Of a stretch of 64,000 nucleotides of DNA, positions 1-11,129 are shown piece by piece (position 1 is the stretch's first letter; the number at the start of each line of letters is the position of its first letter). The position numbers and the translations under genes were made by a program. Source of the DNA: Gonapodya prolifera JEL478 (Eukaryota; Monoblepharomycota; Monoblepharidomycetes; Monoblepharidales; Gonapodyaceae); the NCBI GenBank assembly GCA_001574975.1, contig KQ965744.1, positions 141,386 through 205,385 on the forward strand. The letters are read 5' to 3'. The notes under the pieces are model-generated. The model did not search any database, was not told the origin of the DNA, and was given only the letters and a program-made list of their open reading frames with translations.

Positions 1-61
1 GGTCTGTTCGCGAGATGAGCTTTGAGTGGCTTGTACGTCGGGTTGACGGATCATCTGTTAG

Positions 62-1244
62 GCCACGACTACCGCCCAGACCTTGGACGTCGACCTCTCG
101 GTCAGTGTCCTCGCACAGGGCGTGTGGCCCTCCTACCCCAAAATGGAAGTGGCAGTTCCCGAAGCGGTAAGTGGGGCTGTCGCTGTGATAGGACACCCCG
201 CTTGATGTTAAAAACAATCTGGACGTCAGCTGGCGCGATGTACCAAGGTATTTGCCGACTTTTATGTGGGGAAACATAAGGGGAGGAAGTTGGATTGGCA
301 ACCGGCGTTGGCGCACTGCACGCTGAAGGCGTCGTTCCCGAAGGTTTGTACAAGCTTTTCGAGTTGTGCTAAGTCTGGGCTCCTCCAATAACGTCACACG
401 CTTACACAAAAGGCCACCAAAGAGTTGAATGTGTCGTTCTTCCAAACCCTCGTCCTTCTCCTGTTCAATGAGAACAAGTCGCTGAGCTTCCGAGAAATTC
501 AGCAGGCGACTCGACTAGAGGCCAAGGAGTTGACACGGGTTATGCAGTCTCTTGCGTTGGGGAAAGTACGCGTTTTGAACAAGAGCCCCAAGAGTAAAGA
601 TGGTGAGTTTGGTGTTGTTGAGCGTTCGTGCATGGGTGTGGTGTTTGAGCTTATTGGCTACCAAACGTGTGACGTGCACGCGTAGTGTCGGATGACCACT
701 TGTTCGAAGTGAACGAGACGTTCCAACACGAGTTATTCCGGGTGAAGATCAACGCGATCCAGCAGAAGGAGACGCCCGAGGAGCAGAAGGCGACAAACAC
801 GCGGGTGTTCGAGGACCGCAAGCACGTGGTGGATGCGGTGATTGTCCGGATCATGAAGTCGCGGAAAACACTGTCGCATACGGAGCTGACGAGAGGTGAG
901 AGAGCGGACGCTTTCGTGTAGGAGTGGTGGCAAGAAGATTGTAACGAATCGGATTGTGTCGTCGCTTGCAGAGGTGTTTGGACAGTTGAAGTTTCCTTTG
1001 GACGTGAGTTGAATGCGGGTATTGAGTACGTTTCGCTGGCGGGTTAAGTTTGTTTTTTTGTTGTTGCTTCACCGTCCAGGCGAAAGAATTGAAGAAGGTA
1101 ATAGAGGGTTTGATTGACCGGGAGTTCTTGAGGCGCGATGACAAGGATGCCAGGTTCGTTACCCCGCCCAGACGCTGCCGTTCATTTCGTTGATGTTAAC
1201 CAGGGTCGCGTTTTCACTTCAGCATGTTTGTTTACGTTGCCTGA
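62..1244 (+). CDS. CUL4: Cullin-4-like ubiquitin ligase scaffold, C-terminal part (5' end outside the window)
   Basis: Scaffold of a cullin-RING ubiquitin ligase; the C-terminal part binds RBX1 and is neddylated. Seven exons can be joined (62-166, 230-343, 413-602, 686-895, 972-1003, 1080-1153, 1223-1244). They keep one frame for 248 residues and end in the typical YVA tail. In order I see the end of the cullin-homology beta region (GVWPSYPKMEV), the helix with FADFYVGKHKGRKLDW, the winged helix with FFQTLVLLLFNEN, and the neddylation domain. The NEDD8-acceptor Lys lies in IVRIMKSRKTL (codon 856-858). The segment around KETPEEQKATNTRVFEDRK matches CUL4 better than CUL3. The first visible exon starts after an acceptor at 59-61, so the gene begins upstream of the window. 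Family call is certain; paralogue call is likely. Confidence 0.88.
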
Positions 1245-1389
1245 ATATTATTTTTCCGGGCTCCTTGTTACATAGTATCTAGAATCACACAGTTTGAAAA
1301 TGGCTCGGCGCATCGTGTAATAATATCCAACCTGGGCGAGCTGGTAAATAACCATTACTACGACGTACGTGTCTGACCAAAAGTCGCAT

Positions 1390-1864
1390 CTAGAGTGGTG
1401 GTTGCGTGGAGACGTCTACAACCAGGTCAAGGGTGCGGAGATGGAGTGGACTCTTCACCCACCTGTCGTTATCGCACGGCGACGACCCTACCGCGCCGTA
1501 CCCTCGAAAAGCGAGAAGTGCCAGAAGGTAGACCACCCCCATGCCGAGGGGCACGGCGAAATCTCGGAACAAGGCGTTGGACGCACCGGCGCGGAACGGG
1601 ATTGTGGCGGTGAATCCGAGGAAGAGGAGGACAAAGTTCGCAGCGACGACGAGGATTTGGATTCTGGAATGCGCGATGAAAGAAGTAAATTTGGAGAAAA
1701 TGGGGCTTAGAAGGATGGTGCGTTTCAGGTACATACGCGTATGCGGCTGCGACGGTGAAGAAGATGTGTCGCCTTGCGAGGGCGAACAGACCGAGAATCA
1801 GATCACATGGCAGCAGAATGAGCTGCAGTCGCACGAGAGTTCTGAACGAATCGATCGATTTCAT
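1390..1864 (-). CDS. Small multi-pass membrane protein, unknown function
   Basis: Not recognised. Two exons join through a roughly 72-nt intron with a GTATGT donor (near 1736) and a TTCCAG acceptor (near 1665), which restores one frame. The product has three hydrophobic segments: RLQLILLPCDLILGLFAL near the N-terminus, ILVVAANFVLLFLGF just after the intron, and MGVVYLLALLAF further on, followed by a polar tail. I chose the Met at 1864; an in-frame Met at 1993 would add a low-quality extension that overlaps the start of the opposite-strand OMA1 gene. It is convergent with CUL4 and divergent from OMA1. The C-terminal end is uncertain because a further intron is possible. Confidence 0.45.
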
Positions 1865-1941
1865 CGGCGTAAGATGAGATTCGCTGCGGCCACGGCATTC
1901 AATTTCGTGGGGTGAAGCATCGCAACTAACCAATTCGCCAA

Positions 1942-3503
1942 ATGTATCGCCCAGCGCTGCCGCTGCCCATCCACGCGGTGGCTGCGCCATCACTACTTTC
2001 TGCTGGACCTAGAACAGTCCCAGTGGCGTCACGCATTCCCCAGTGGGGAACTCTCCATGCCCCACGACCTAGTTTCGCTGCAACACACCCCGCGACCGTC
2101 CAGCGCCGCCATCAGTGGAATCGCAGACCGGACTACGTCTACTTTGAAAACACTCGACCGCCGATCTACGCGCGGCGGTCCTTTTGGGGATACGCTGGGG
2201 TGTGCCTTGGACTCGGCGGCGTGTACTACATGTCGCATCTGGAGGAAGTCCCACTCACAAAGCGGCGACGGTTCTTGGACATAACACCCTCGCAGGAGGA
2301 AATCCTGGCCCGCTCTGCCTACAAGCAGATCATGACTGAATACGGCAACAGGATCTTGCCCCCTTCGCACCCGTATACCCGGTTCGTCAAGGAAGTAGCG
2401 GTTAGGCTTATTGCAGGTGACGTGAAGAGCCGCCGAGGAGGCAATTTGGCATGATAGGAGTGCACCAACTGAAGGTGCCTTGCCCATCCCACGCCAGTCT
2501 CCGGCATGCCCGACCTGAATTGGGAAGTCTACGTGGTTGACGCACCCGAGAAAAATGCCTTTGTGCTCCCCGGTGGCAAGATATTCGTATACACGGGAAT
2601 CTTGCCCGTGGTCCAGGACGAGAACGGCATGGCTGCGGTGCTGGGACACGAGATCGCACACCAGGTTGCACGGCACTCGGCAGAGAAGATGTCAAACATG
2701 AAGATTGTCATCTTGTTGCAGGTGTTGCTGGCGCTGGTGCTTTCGGGGGGTGAGTATCGAAGGGTCCCGGCGGGGTGGTGGTGTTGCGATATGATGGTAC
2801 AAATGACACAATGTCTCTTGCCACTGTAGAGCCGTTCTGGCTTTCCCGTATCTTTTTTGACCTTGGTGAGTCTAATGCACTTTGTTGACGGTGCTAAGTT
2901 TGTTGAATGACACCGGACGCCGTCAAGGTATCATGAAACCATTTTCTCGCAAAGTGGAAACCGAAGCCGTGAGTACCAGAAACTTACCCCGTCTCCGTTA
3001 CCACGCAAAGCTCACCCCTGCCTCACGCCCACTCCCAGGATTACATCGGGTGAGCCCAACTATTCGTGCCCACATCATTCGGTACCCGGCCGAAACAACC
3101 CCCCCCCCCCCCCCCCAGCCTCCTGCTCATGGCCCAAGCTTGCTACGACCCCCGCGCCGCTGTGGACATGTGGCAGCGCATGTCGATGGCGACGAGGAAC
3201 GAACCGCCGCAGTACCTTTCCACGCATCCGTCGGTGGGTTGACATGGTTTGTCGGGTGGGTGCCATCATGGTGATAACGCTGTGTTCTCTTGGTAAATAG
3301 CATAATGAGCGGATAAAGATGCTGTCCAAGTGAGTCGGTGGCGGTTTTGGGTGGTGTTTGGATACTTTGTTTACTGACCAACCCGACCCTACTCTTGTCG
3401 CAGATGGATGCCCGAGGCAATCAACAAACGGGACCTGAGCAACTGCGCGACCGTGGGGTCGTTCTTGGACCAGTTTTATGGGAGCGCGCGGGCGGTGTGG
3501 TAG
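1942..3503 (+). CDS. OMA1: Mitochondrial inner-membrane metalloendopeptidase OMA1 (M48)
   Basis: Stress-activated zinc protease of the mitochondrial inner membrane that processes substrates such as OPA1/Mgm1-type dynamins. Eight exons (1942-2416, 2498-2749, 2830-2865, 2928-2968, 3039-3049, 3119-3233, 3301-3329, 3404-3503) sum to 1,059 nt, giving 352 residues, a usual fungal length. It has an Arg/Ser-rich mitochondrial presequence, one hydrophobic segment (GYAGVCLGLGGVYYM), the NAFVLPGGKIFVYTG strand, the M48 zinc motif HEIAH (codons 2647-2661), and the third zinc-ligand region SRKVETEADYIG. That last region is assembled across three exons, one of them only 11 nt long. The stop follows SARAVW. 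The intron before exon 6 ends in an 18-C run directly before its AG. Very sure of identity. Confidence 0.93.
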
Positions 3504-3677
3504 GACGTGGCGGTGGGGAGTTGGGCCGAAAAAGACGGATCTCCGTACCAAGTACACAAACAGTTTTGCAGCATATCAAATTGCTAGACGAGCGTTACTG
3601 TACATATTCGAGTATATGCGCCGGAAATCGAACGCGAGTCGTCTCCCTGCCCCTGCACACAAAAGTAGTGTGTCCCT

Positions 3678-4233
3678 TCACCCCGTGAACGGGTTAGCAA
3701 TCTCCTCCATCCCGTCCAGCGGCGAAATCAACACGACTGACGTCCCTCGGCACACCATCAGGCCCAGCTGCCGCGACTTGCCGCTCAGCTTCGAGGGATC
3801 TTCCGGGTCTGAGGGTTTCATGTGACGAAATTTCATTCTAGAGCGCCGCAAGGTGGGTACAGTGAGGATTCTCACCTCGTAGCTGTTCTGTTGCTTCGTC
3901 CAGTACGAGATTGAGGAGGGGATCGTGGCCCTTGAGGACACCAGTGACTGGATACCCATTCATGACACGGATTCCAGCAATTGACGAGCATGCCGCGTGT
4001 CCAAAGAGTGGCTCACCTTCGCGCCCGCCCGCAAATTTGACGAAAATGCGCTTGTCCAGGTACCGCGCGAGATCCAGGATGTTCTTTCTCTCCTCCTGCT
4101 GCCCGCCCCCACCACCACCCGCAGGCCCTCCCCCGCGCCCGCCGCCCCGTCCGCCCCCTCTCCCACCCCCGCGATCGCCGCCTCTGCCGCGTCCCCTGTC
4201 TTGGCCACCTCCGCGTCCTCGTCCGCGTTCCAT
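3678..4233 (-). CDS. LSM7: U6 snRNA-associated Sm-like protein LSm7 with RGG-rich N-terminus
   Basis: Subunit of the LSm1-7 mRNA-decay ring and the LSm2-8 U6 snRNP ring. Three exons (4017-4233, 3876-3947, 3678-3808) sum to 420 nt, giving 139 residues. Sm1 contains LDLARYLDKRIFVKFAGGRE, then VTGVLKGHDPLLNLVLD; Sm2 contains RQLGLMVCRGTSVVLISP and ends in NPFTG. These match LSm7 closely. The first 40 or so residues are almost only Arg and Gly in RGG/GGR triplets, which the human and yeast proteins lack. The ATG at 4233 is the only Met before the Gly-rich run. Introns of 69 and 67 nt have GTGAG donors. It is convergent with OMA1. Confidence 0.93.
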
Positions 4234-5472
4234 TTGGAGGGTGAAGTTGTGGAACTGTGCGTTGCAACTGCGACCAAAGTAAATTTGCAAGTCCACATTT
4301 CGGAATGAATTGATTCGTGTGTGGGCCCAACTGCTGGCACATCGGACGATGATGGCGGGAAGGATCTGCGCGCGGATAATGCGAGTTTGGAGAACGATGG
4401 CCATCCGACAGTACAATCGTGAAAGCGAACCACGATGCAAAAACAATTGAATTCCAGAATTGAAATCCACTCTTAGGTGAGTACGCAAAGACGGTGCACC
4501 AAGATGAACAGGATCGCCACTACTCGGTGGGACTGGTGCGGTTTCCGGGGTGAAATCGAGAATTGTGAATGCAAACCTCGCAATTGGACCACTCCCCACT
4601 GATGATGATCGCCAACTTCCCACCGCGTTTCTCTCTCGAGCTGAGCTCCGGCCTTCTTGGTCCGTCGAGCCGGTTCGTTGGTGCTGAGATGTGTGTTGTG
4701 GAGGTTGTACCCCGAGGAAGGCTCCCTTGGGAGCTTCGACCGTGTTCGCGGAGTGAGAACGCTTAGGCCTGATCTGATAATGGTGTTGTGGCTGTGATTG
4801 TGGTTCCCATCGGCGAGGAGACTTCTGAATGCTTCCTGTCGCTTGCTAAGAGTCCGGGTTCTGATTTCGCTTGCTTTTTTCTTTCCCTTTTCTCTCACCA
4901 AAGAATGGTCTCTTTCACACCTAATGTCTCGTGGGACCAGTATGATGTCAATGTCTATCGGAGCAATCCTTGAAGTGCCATACAATACTCTCGCAATGGT
5001 CTTCGCATCTCACAGTCCGTCAAACTAGGACATGGTCAAACAGCCACCGAAGAGGCCCAAGGAAACATCGAGTTATACCCAGAATAAGTACAGGTCAAGC
5101 AACAACCGGAATGGTCTCAAGGCAGGGGACGCTCGACCTTCAATTGTTCTTTGAAGCGCATTTGGGGTTCAAATGGTGTCCGTCCACCCATGAACAAACG
5201 CAATGAAAGCAACAAAAGTTGGAAGCCCAAGTATCGTGGGCACCAATGCAAAAATGGGGGTTAGCATCGGCACCGATACAATACCCGCGACATTTTAGAA
5301 ATAGCCCAACTCCACCCTTGTGATCCATTTGTTACCTGTGATACAAAGACATACAAAATCTGCGTGTCGCCAAGCCAGCCCGAAAGTTTCGGCACATTTC
5401 TGAAGCAAACCGCCCAAGACCTGCCCCTCCACCCCATTTACATACAGGGCGCCACCCCGCATCTTCCCGCGT
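4234..5472. other. Intergenic stretch, no supported gene
   Basis: About 1.2 kb between LSM7 and the 3' end of SNX4, which point the same way. Open frames here are short, have no recognisable motifs and do not join through credible introns. It should hold the LSM7 promoter and the SNX4 3' end. Confidence 0.6.
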
Positions 5473-8465
5473 TCACTCCGGGACTTCGTACGCCTCCAAC
5501 TCCGGCACGACCTCCTCCCACATCCTCTGGACCTCTCTGAAGTAATTGGCCTGCGCCCTCGCATGGTCGCCCAAGTACTTGCGATAGTCGGCCACCTTGA
5601 GCGACGAGAAGAGGTCCAGTTCCCGGGCGAGGGTGGCCGAAAAGGCGCGTGAGATGGCGAGAGAGGTTTCGCTGTTTTCTTGCAGCTAGAGTCGTCGAGG
5701 AAGGGAACCAGCGTAAGTAAATCACCGTTCTCCGTACAAGTAGCCTACAGTCTTTCGTACTCACTTCAACCACTCTCTTCTCCAACTTGGCAATCCTTTC
5801 CTGTCTCGCCGTCTCCGGATTTACTCCCCTCACAGCGTCAAACTGTCCCTTGATGTACCCTGCAACACCACCGACACCGGACGATCCAAAACCACGGGCA
5901 ACGAGCTTGTCCCGCTCAGAAATAGTCTGTTGCAGAAAGTCTGATAGGTCTTGGTGGTCCAGCTGCTTTTGGTCCCGAAGTTTGAGTGTTTCCTAAAGTG
6001 GGAAGTGGGAAAAGAACGCATTGCGCGATATCCGGGACAAACGGTGTGGAGAGAGAAGGCACGCCGATGAGTCCTTCGACGCTCGACAGCATTTACTTCA
6101 AGTCCCCCTTTGCGCACACTCACCTTCGCGGACTGGCAGTATGCCAAATACTCATGCACTCCATTCAAATACTGAGCCTCATCTGCCGCGATCTTTCATG
6201 TCCAAAATCATCGTGTGCCAACGAGGCCACATTGAATCATTGTCAAAGAACCGCGCACTCATCATACCACCTCCGCAGGTCTCACCTTCTCTCGTAGTCG
6301 CTCTGCCGTGCCCCGCACAGCCTGCGCGAACCGCGCCAGGGTAGCCGTCGCTGCAGTCTCCATTTTAGAAAGCTCGAGGACGCACAAGGAGAATTCAGCG
6401 AGATCATGATCGAGGTCTGCGCGAAGCGTGAAGAGCGGAATAATTATAGTTGCGTTGAGTTTGGGGACGGGTGAGGAAGTAAGACGGGCAGGTGAGAAAC
6501 AGAGCTGTACAGCGGACCACCTCATCACGCACCCTTCTCGGCCTTCACCATCCTGCCACCTCCCCTCCCCACTCCCGCAACAGCCTCTTCCAACCTTGCC
6601 ATGGATTCGCTCGCCTCCGCAAACCGCTCGTCTCGCGACCTGAGCTTGGAGAAAGCATTCATCAAGGTGTCGCTGAGGGTATCCAGAACTGCAGGCGGGG
6701 AGGAGGATGGGGCGCTAGAGGTGCCAGGAAGCGTGGCATGTGTCGGTTGCGGGCTGGGTTGGGCTCGGGCGAGGGGCTTTGGGGGAAGAGATTAACGACA
6801 TGATATCACGTTAGCTTTGTCAAGCTCAAGCAGATTTCCCACACACCTCGTTCCCCTCCAAAAATATTTTGAGTGCTTTACTCCTCTGCAAGCTTGGGTG
6901 CCTTGCGACCCGTTCCAGGTACGTCTGCAGGGCACGGCGCCGGTCCTCAACAAATTCGGGGTCGAAGCGGGACCCAGTGACGTACGACTCTGTGTGTTAC
7001 GTCGAAAGGAGAGGTTTAAGAATGGTTCATGGAAGGATCCGGTGAGATGTGCAAAGGACAAGGGCTCAACGAAACCCAGACACCCATTGCAACTGGCAAC
7101 CAGTCATCCTCGCCCTCGATTGCACTCCGGAAGACAGGCTACGTTCGGGCAATAAACAAATCGTTTCGGAACTATTCTTGCTCCACCACAACGTGTGATG
7201 AAAACGGCTATGGACATTGCGAAGTTGATGGTCTCAATCCAGTCCATGTATCCTCCTCTGGTATCAACCATCACGAGTCCTCCCAGCACCTAGATTGTCT
7301 GCACGATCCTCACCCTTCCCTACTACAGACACCTTCGCCGGATTCTCTTTCCGCCCCACAGCACGACTGCCTTGACAGATACCCACCTAGCCTCCGTCGT
7401 CCGGGCAACGGCGGTAAAATCGCCGCCGGAAACTCCTCTGCAAGTTCCCTGTGCAACCACGTGAATTCGTTGAAACGACGGCGGGCGCTAACAGTGGGGT
7501 GGGTGAGGATGTCGTGCGGCGACTACGAAGGTTGATGAAGCAACACGGGTTTAGGAAGTTGGGGAGTGGGAGGAACGAAACAAAGGTGATTAACGAATTG
7601 AATCATCTGCAAGGCCAAAATCAAACAAGAACGAAGTCCTCCAATGTCCCCGTGCACTCAGACCCGACATTACAGAAGCATACAGCCAAATTTAAACCCT
7701 ACCCCATTTCTCCTGCTCACCTTCGCAACGACTAAATATGACGTGTGCGCCTCAGTTCCTTCTCCGTGCTTTTGCGGGTCTTGCACCGAGACCGTGAGTG
7801 CGTTTGACGCGGCGAGTACAAGGGAAGTGAGGGACTGGCGGGGTTGAGAGTTCGAAGAGCTTGAAATGCCCGAGGAAGAGGACACGCCAGAGTTGTGGGA
7901 CGGGGAGGAAATGAAAGGAGGGGTGTTGGGAGTGAAGAGCGTCGGGTGGGAGGGTGAAGAGGGTGTTGAGGGAAGCCGTGTGGTGAGAGGTGAAGCAGGC
8001 GGCGGCGCTGGGAGAGTGGAAAGAGCAAAAACGTGAGCGACAGTAAGCGGGAGGTCATAGGAGACGGAAACAAGTGCGCTTTTGTCTGTCGGTTAACGTG
8101 TCCCTTTGATGTCCAACATTATCCTCTGTCCTTGTAGCTCCATCTGCGTGTTCCGCTCTCACACGCTCATTCTCATTTCTATTTTTTCACAAATTCCTCT
8201 CCTCAATCGTCCCCGTGCCCCTTTCTCGCCCATTACACTCACACCCAGCAAGCGGGTCTTTCACGTCGCCATATCCACTCCCTTCTCGTCGCGTATCCGT
8301 GTCCCATCCAACACTTGAAAACTGTACGGCACTCCCTGTGCGTCGCGCAGCACTCGCCCCACTCGCGGCTCCACCAACGGCTCCTGCTCCTGCTCCACTA
8401 ATGGTCCCACTGCCAAGGAAGAAGTCCTCGTCGTCGTCGAGAGTCAGCGGTGTATTGGTCGCCAT
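5473..8465 (-). CDS. SNX4: Sorting nexin SNX4/Atg24 (PX-BAR)
   Basis: Endosomal retrieval and selective-autophagy nexin that binds PtdIns3P through its PX domain and dimerises through a BAR domain. The first exons were placed at 8243-8465, 7721-8007, 7387-7522 and 6847-6989. The N-terminus is acidic then Ser/Pro-rich. The PX domain runs from VSVQDPQKHGEG through SARRRFNEFTWLHREL, PPLPGRRRL and FVEDRRRALQTYLERVARHP, with the basic residues expected for lipid binding. The later exons form a helical BAR region: TLMNAFSKLRSRDERF, then LDHDLAEFSLCVLEL, then DFLQQTISERDKLVARGFG, and the final YRKYLGDHARAQANYF. The stop is at 5473-5475. The intron at 7523-7720 is unusually long for this window (198 nt). 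The boundaries of the last exons are approximate. Confidence 0.9.
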
Positions 8466-8819
8466 CTGAGCGCTGCTTTCGATGGTTACTTAAGTTGAAG
8501 GTCGAGGAAATGCAATGAATGTGTGACCACTTTCGGGTCAGCGCGGAAACTCCGTCCGCAGCATCCAGTCAACTGTTGCGCAATCACGTTACGGGAACGA
8601 AATCGACCATGTCCACATTGACATTCACTTTGATATGCGCTGGGTAATTACTCTCCGACCGGGATATGGGCGTGATGTTCGTGATGGAATCAACGATCAC
8701 TTGTTGTCGAAGTTGAGTCGACCACACAGCTCCTCGTCTTCTGGAAAGATTGAGACTCGCAGCAACCAAACGGAACATCGCGAGACTCCACATTTCGGGC
8801 ATAAACCTCAAAGATGATT

Positions 8820-9530
8820 GCCCTTGCAACCCAAATTGAAGCCATTGTTGAATTGGCAATGAAATGGAACACGGCTGCGCACTTTTTCCTCTTCGTTAAC
8901 GTTATGCTTGCGATGAGCACAACTATTTCTGACTCATGTCGCAACCAAGGGCAACTCCGTCGGGCTTCCTCAAGGCGGATATTGCCATACTTTTGTTGCT
9001 AATTCTGGAGATGACTGCATCACTATTAACGGGAACGAATGATATGTGTCGGTAGTATTCGGAATCGCAATTACTGAAACCATCTTTTAGCCTCTGGCAC
9101 GACGGTGACGCTCTCGTCAAAGCTGTAGCAGATGTCCAGAAGATTATGGTCGTCATTCAGCCCAGTCCCGTCCTTGCTCTGTGAATTGATGATCCAAACA
9201 TCACCGTCATCATTTGCACCGGCATACCAGGTCAGAAGACAGACAGCCATCGCTGACGTTCTCTTTGGTGACGTCAATCCACAACGTCGTTTGGCTTACA
9301 CCTTTGGTTTTTGTTCGGGCGGATTACCCAGCCAATGTTGAGTACACGGAGCTCAAGATCACGTATGGTGAGGGCATTCTCAATATGGCTAGTTCGAGGC
9401 TCAGAACGGAACAACCTCATTCGCCTTTGGGCACGGCCTCTCTTTCAACAAATTCATCTGCTCGAAGCTCAAGGAAGTACCAAACGCAGACAAGAAGGCT
9501 CACATGGTCTTCGTGAGCATGAAAACTCCG
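8820..9530 (+). pseudogene. Decayed glycoside hydrolase family 3 beta-glucosidase
   Basis: Pieces of the C-terminal half of a GH3 beta-glucosidase appear in correct order on the plus strand but in different frames. They are ANSGDDCITINGNE (near 9000), LWHDGDALVKAVADVQK with MVVIQPSPVLAL (near 9095), IDDPNITVII and GIPGQ, then TAIADVLFGDVNP, RADYPANVEYT, YGEGIL, and finally TSFAFGHGLSFNKF (near 9420-9455). In living enzymes this reads as one chain ending in the FGHGLSYTTF-type motif. Here at least four frame changes and in-frame stops (for example TGA after PVLAL, near 9182) break it. No catalytic N-terminal barrel was found upstream. It is surely a GH3 relic; its exact ends are not defined. 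Confidence 0.8.
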
Positions 9531-11129
9531 CCACGAAGTTTCTGGTAACGATGTCGTTCATCTTTACCTTACTCTTCCGACCTGGAGGTGCCAGTTCGCA
9601 GTAGCAAGGATATACGCCTCTTGAGCGCGTTTACATCTAGGCAGGCGAGACGGTCACAATGTTGCTTCAACTGCACAAGGGCGACCTTGTCTAGAAATGA
9701 ATATGTCTCTAGGGCTCGGTCATTTTCAAATGCGACTTCAAGGTGTCTGTGGCAGCGAGCTCTGCCGCTATTAGAACACGTTGTGATAATTCCTTTACGT
9801 GACGTCGTATAGATTTTTCCCTTCCCTTCCCCTTTAGATAGCTGAGTGGAGCGCTGAGCTTTGGAAGATCTCAAAAATGTAAAGAGAATTGTTTTGAAAT
9901 CTGAGACTGCATTCTTTGTTTAGGTGAAACTTCTGAACTCGTACACCTGATGGGTCGATATCTTCGTATTTATGAACATTCGACATTTCAACTTGAAATG
10001 GCAACTGGTCTCGGACATTGACTACCAATTGAAAGGCGCCATATTCACGTAAATTTCGCTAAAACTTGATATAGTACAAGTGAGGAGCTGTCCACCGTTC
10101 ACTTCAACGTTGAACGTTTCCAGGACGCGCGTCGTGGGCGCCGCTCGCCGTCGCATCCCAAGAAGTTTCTTCTAGCATGAGAATCTAGCGCATCGCACAC
10201 GAAGAGAAGAACAACTCGTCAAGATATTGATCCGCTTTTCGAAAAACATCGCAGTACTTATCTGGCCCGCTACCAGCTCCTGCCAACCATGCACTCCCGG
10301 GAAAAGTATTGTCCATGTACCCAGCACGACGAACAGACCGACAAGTGCAGAGCCCTGTGACTCCGTTACTCCGTACCATATGCAGATAGGCCCCGGCATT
10401 TGATCCTCAGTCCTCCTTTGAGTCCATCGATCCCGATGCTCGCGCACCATTTACATTAACCCACATCTAGAGGAGTGTCACAGGGTCTGTCCTGTTGTCC
10501 CCTGTTGGAGATGGGTGTTACGAGTTGTGATGGCGGATTGAGCGAGAGAATGCGGATGCGGTAAGACGAAAGTATTAGCTTCAAGGAAACAAGAAGCAGA
10601 ACTCACCATTTTCACACCATCAAATCACCGGGGACAACATGGAGTCTGTTTCAATCATGGGAGTGGAATGTGCAACATATTCCCCAAGGATCGATGTCCA
10701 CAACGCCCAATCCAGCTGATGCTGAAGTAAATGTGTCCACGCACCCAGAGCGACAAAGGAGAGGCCCCGAACTGCGCAGTTGCAGTGTTCCTCGCCGTAC
10801 AAGTCACAAACGCTCATCAGCAGTCGAACGAGTCGCCCTTTGCCGCACGCATGAAGCCGGGCCTATTTGGATTTTCACTGGCAACCGTCTCAGTCCCTGC
10901 CGAGCGAATGGGGACCAGAGAGGACATTCCCGTCGATGTGGGTGTAACAACAAACAAGGCACTCTTGCAGCTTTGAATGCTTGCCTTGACCTTCCCACTT
11001 TCCTTCTCATCAAAAACCAGAACTTTATATTTTGGAAGATCAATACAATGCAAAAAGAATCTAGCGTGATCAACAAACGATAAATCTACGACTTCACGTC
11101 GCACTATCCCTGGTCCCGTCCAGGACACT
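9531..11129. other. Unassigned sequence with scattered short open frames
   Basis: About 1.6 kb between the GH3 relic and the coiled-coil gene. Minus-strand frames at 9569-9874, 10172-10450, 10620-10817 and 10817-11128 are protein-like, and two carry similar hydrophobic patches around Trp, but I could not join them through introns without stops and recognise no family. A GTGAGT donor near 10605 (minus) cannot be reached in any open frame from upstream. This may be a second decayed gene. Confidence 0.4.

Noticed and set aside
1700-1740. A 27-31 nt mini-intron in the small membrane protein.
   Set aside because: The same GTATGT donor pairs with a TTCCAG acceptor to give a 72-nt intron and joins two hydrophobic segments in frame.
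3911-4282. Plus-strand Pro-rich frames opposite LSM7.
   Set aside because: They are the complement of the RGG-coding repeat; LSm7 homology fixes the coding strand.
10172-10817. Minus-strand hydrophobic frames as a membrane protein gene.
   Set aside because: No splice combination without stops was found; only composition supports it.
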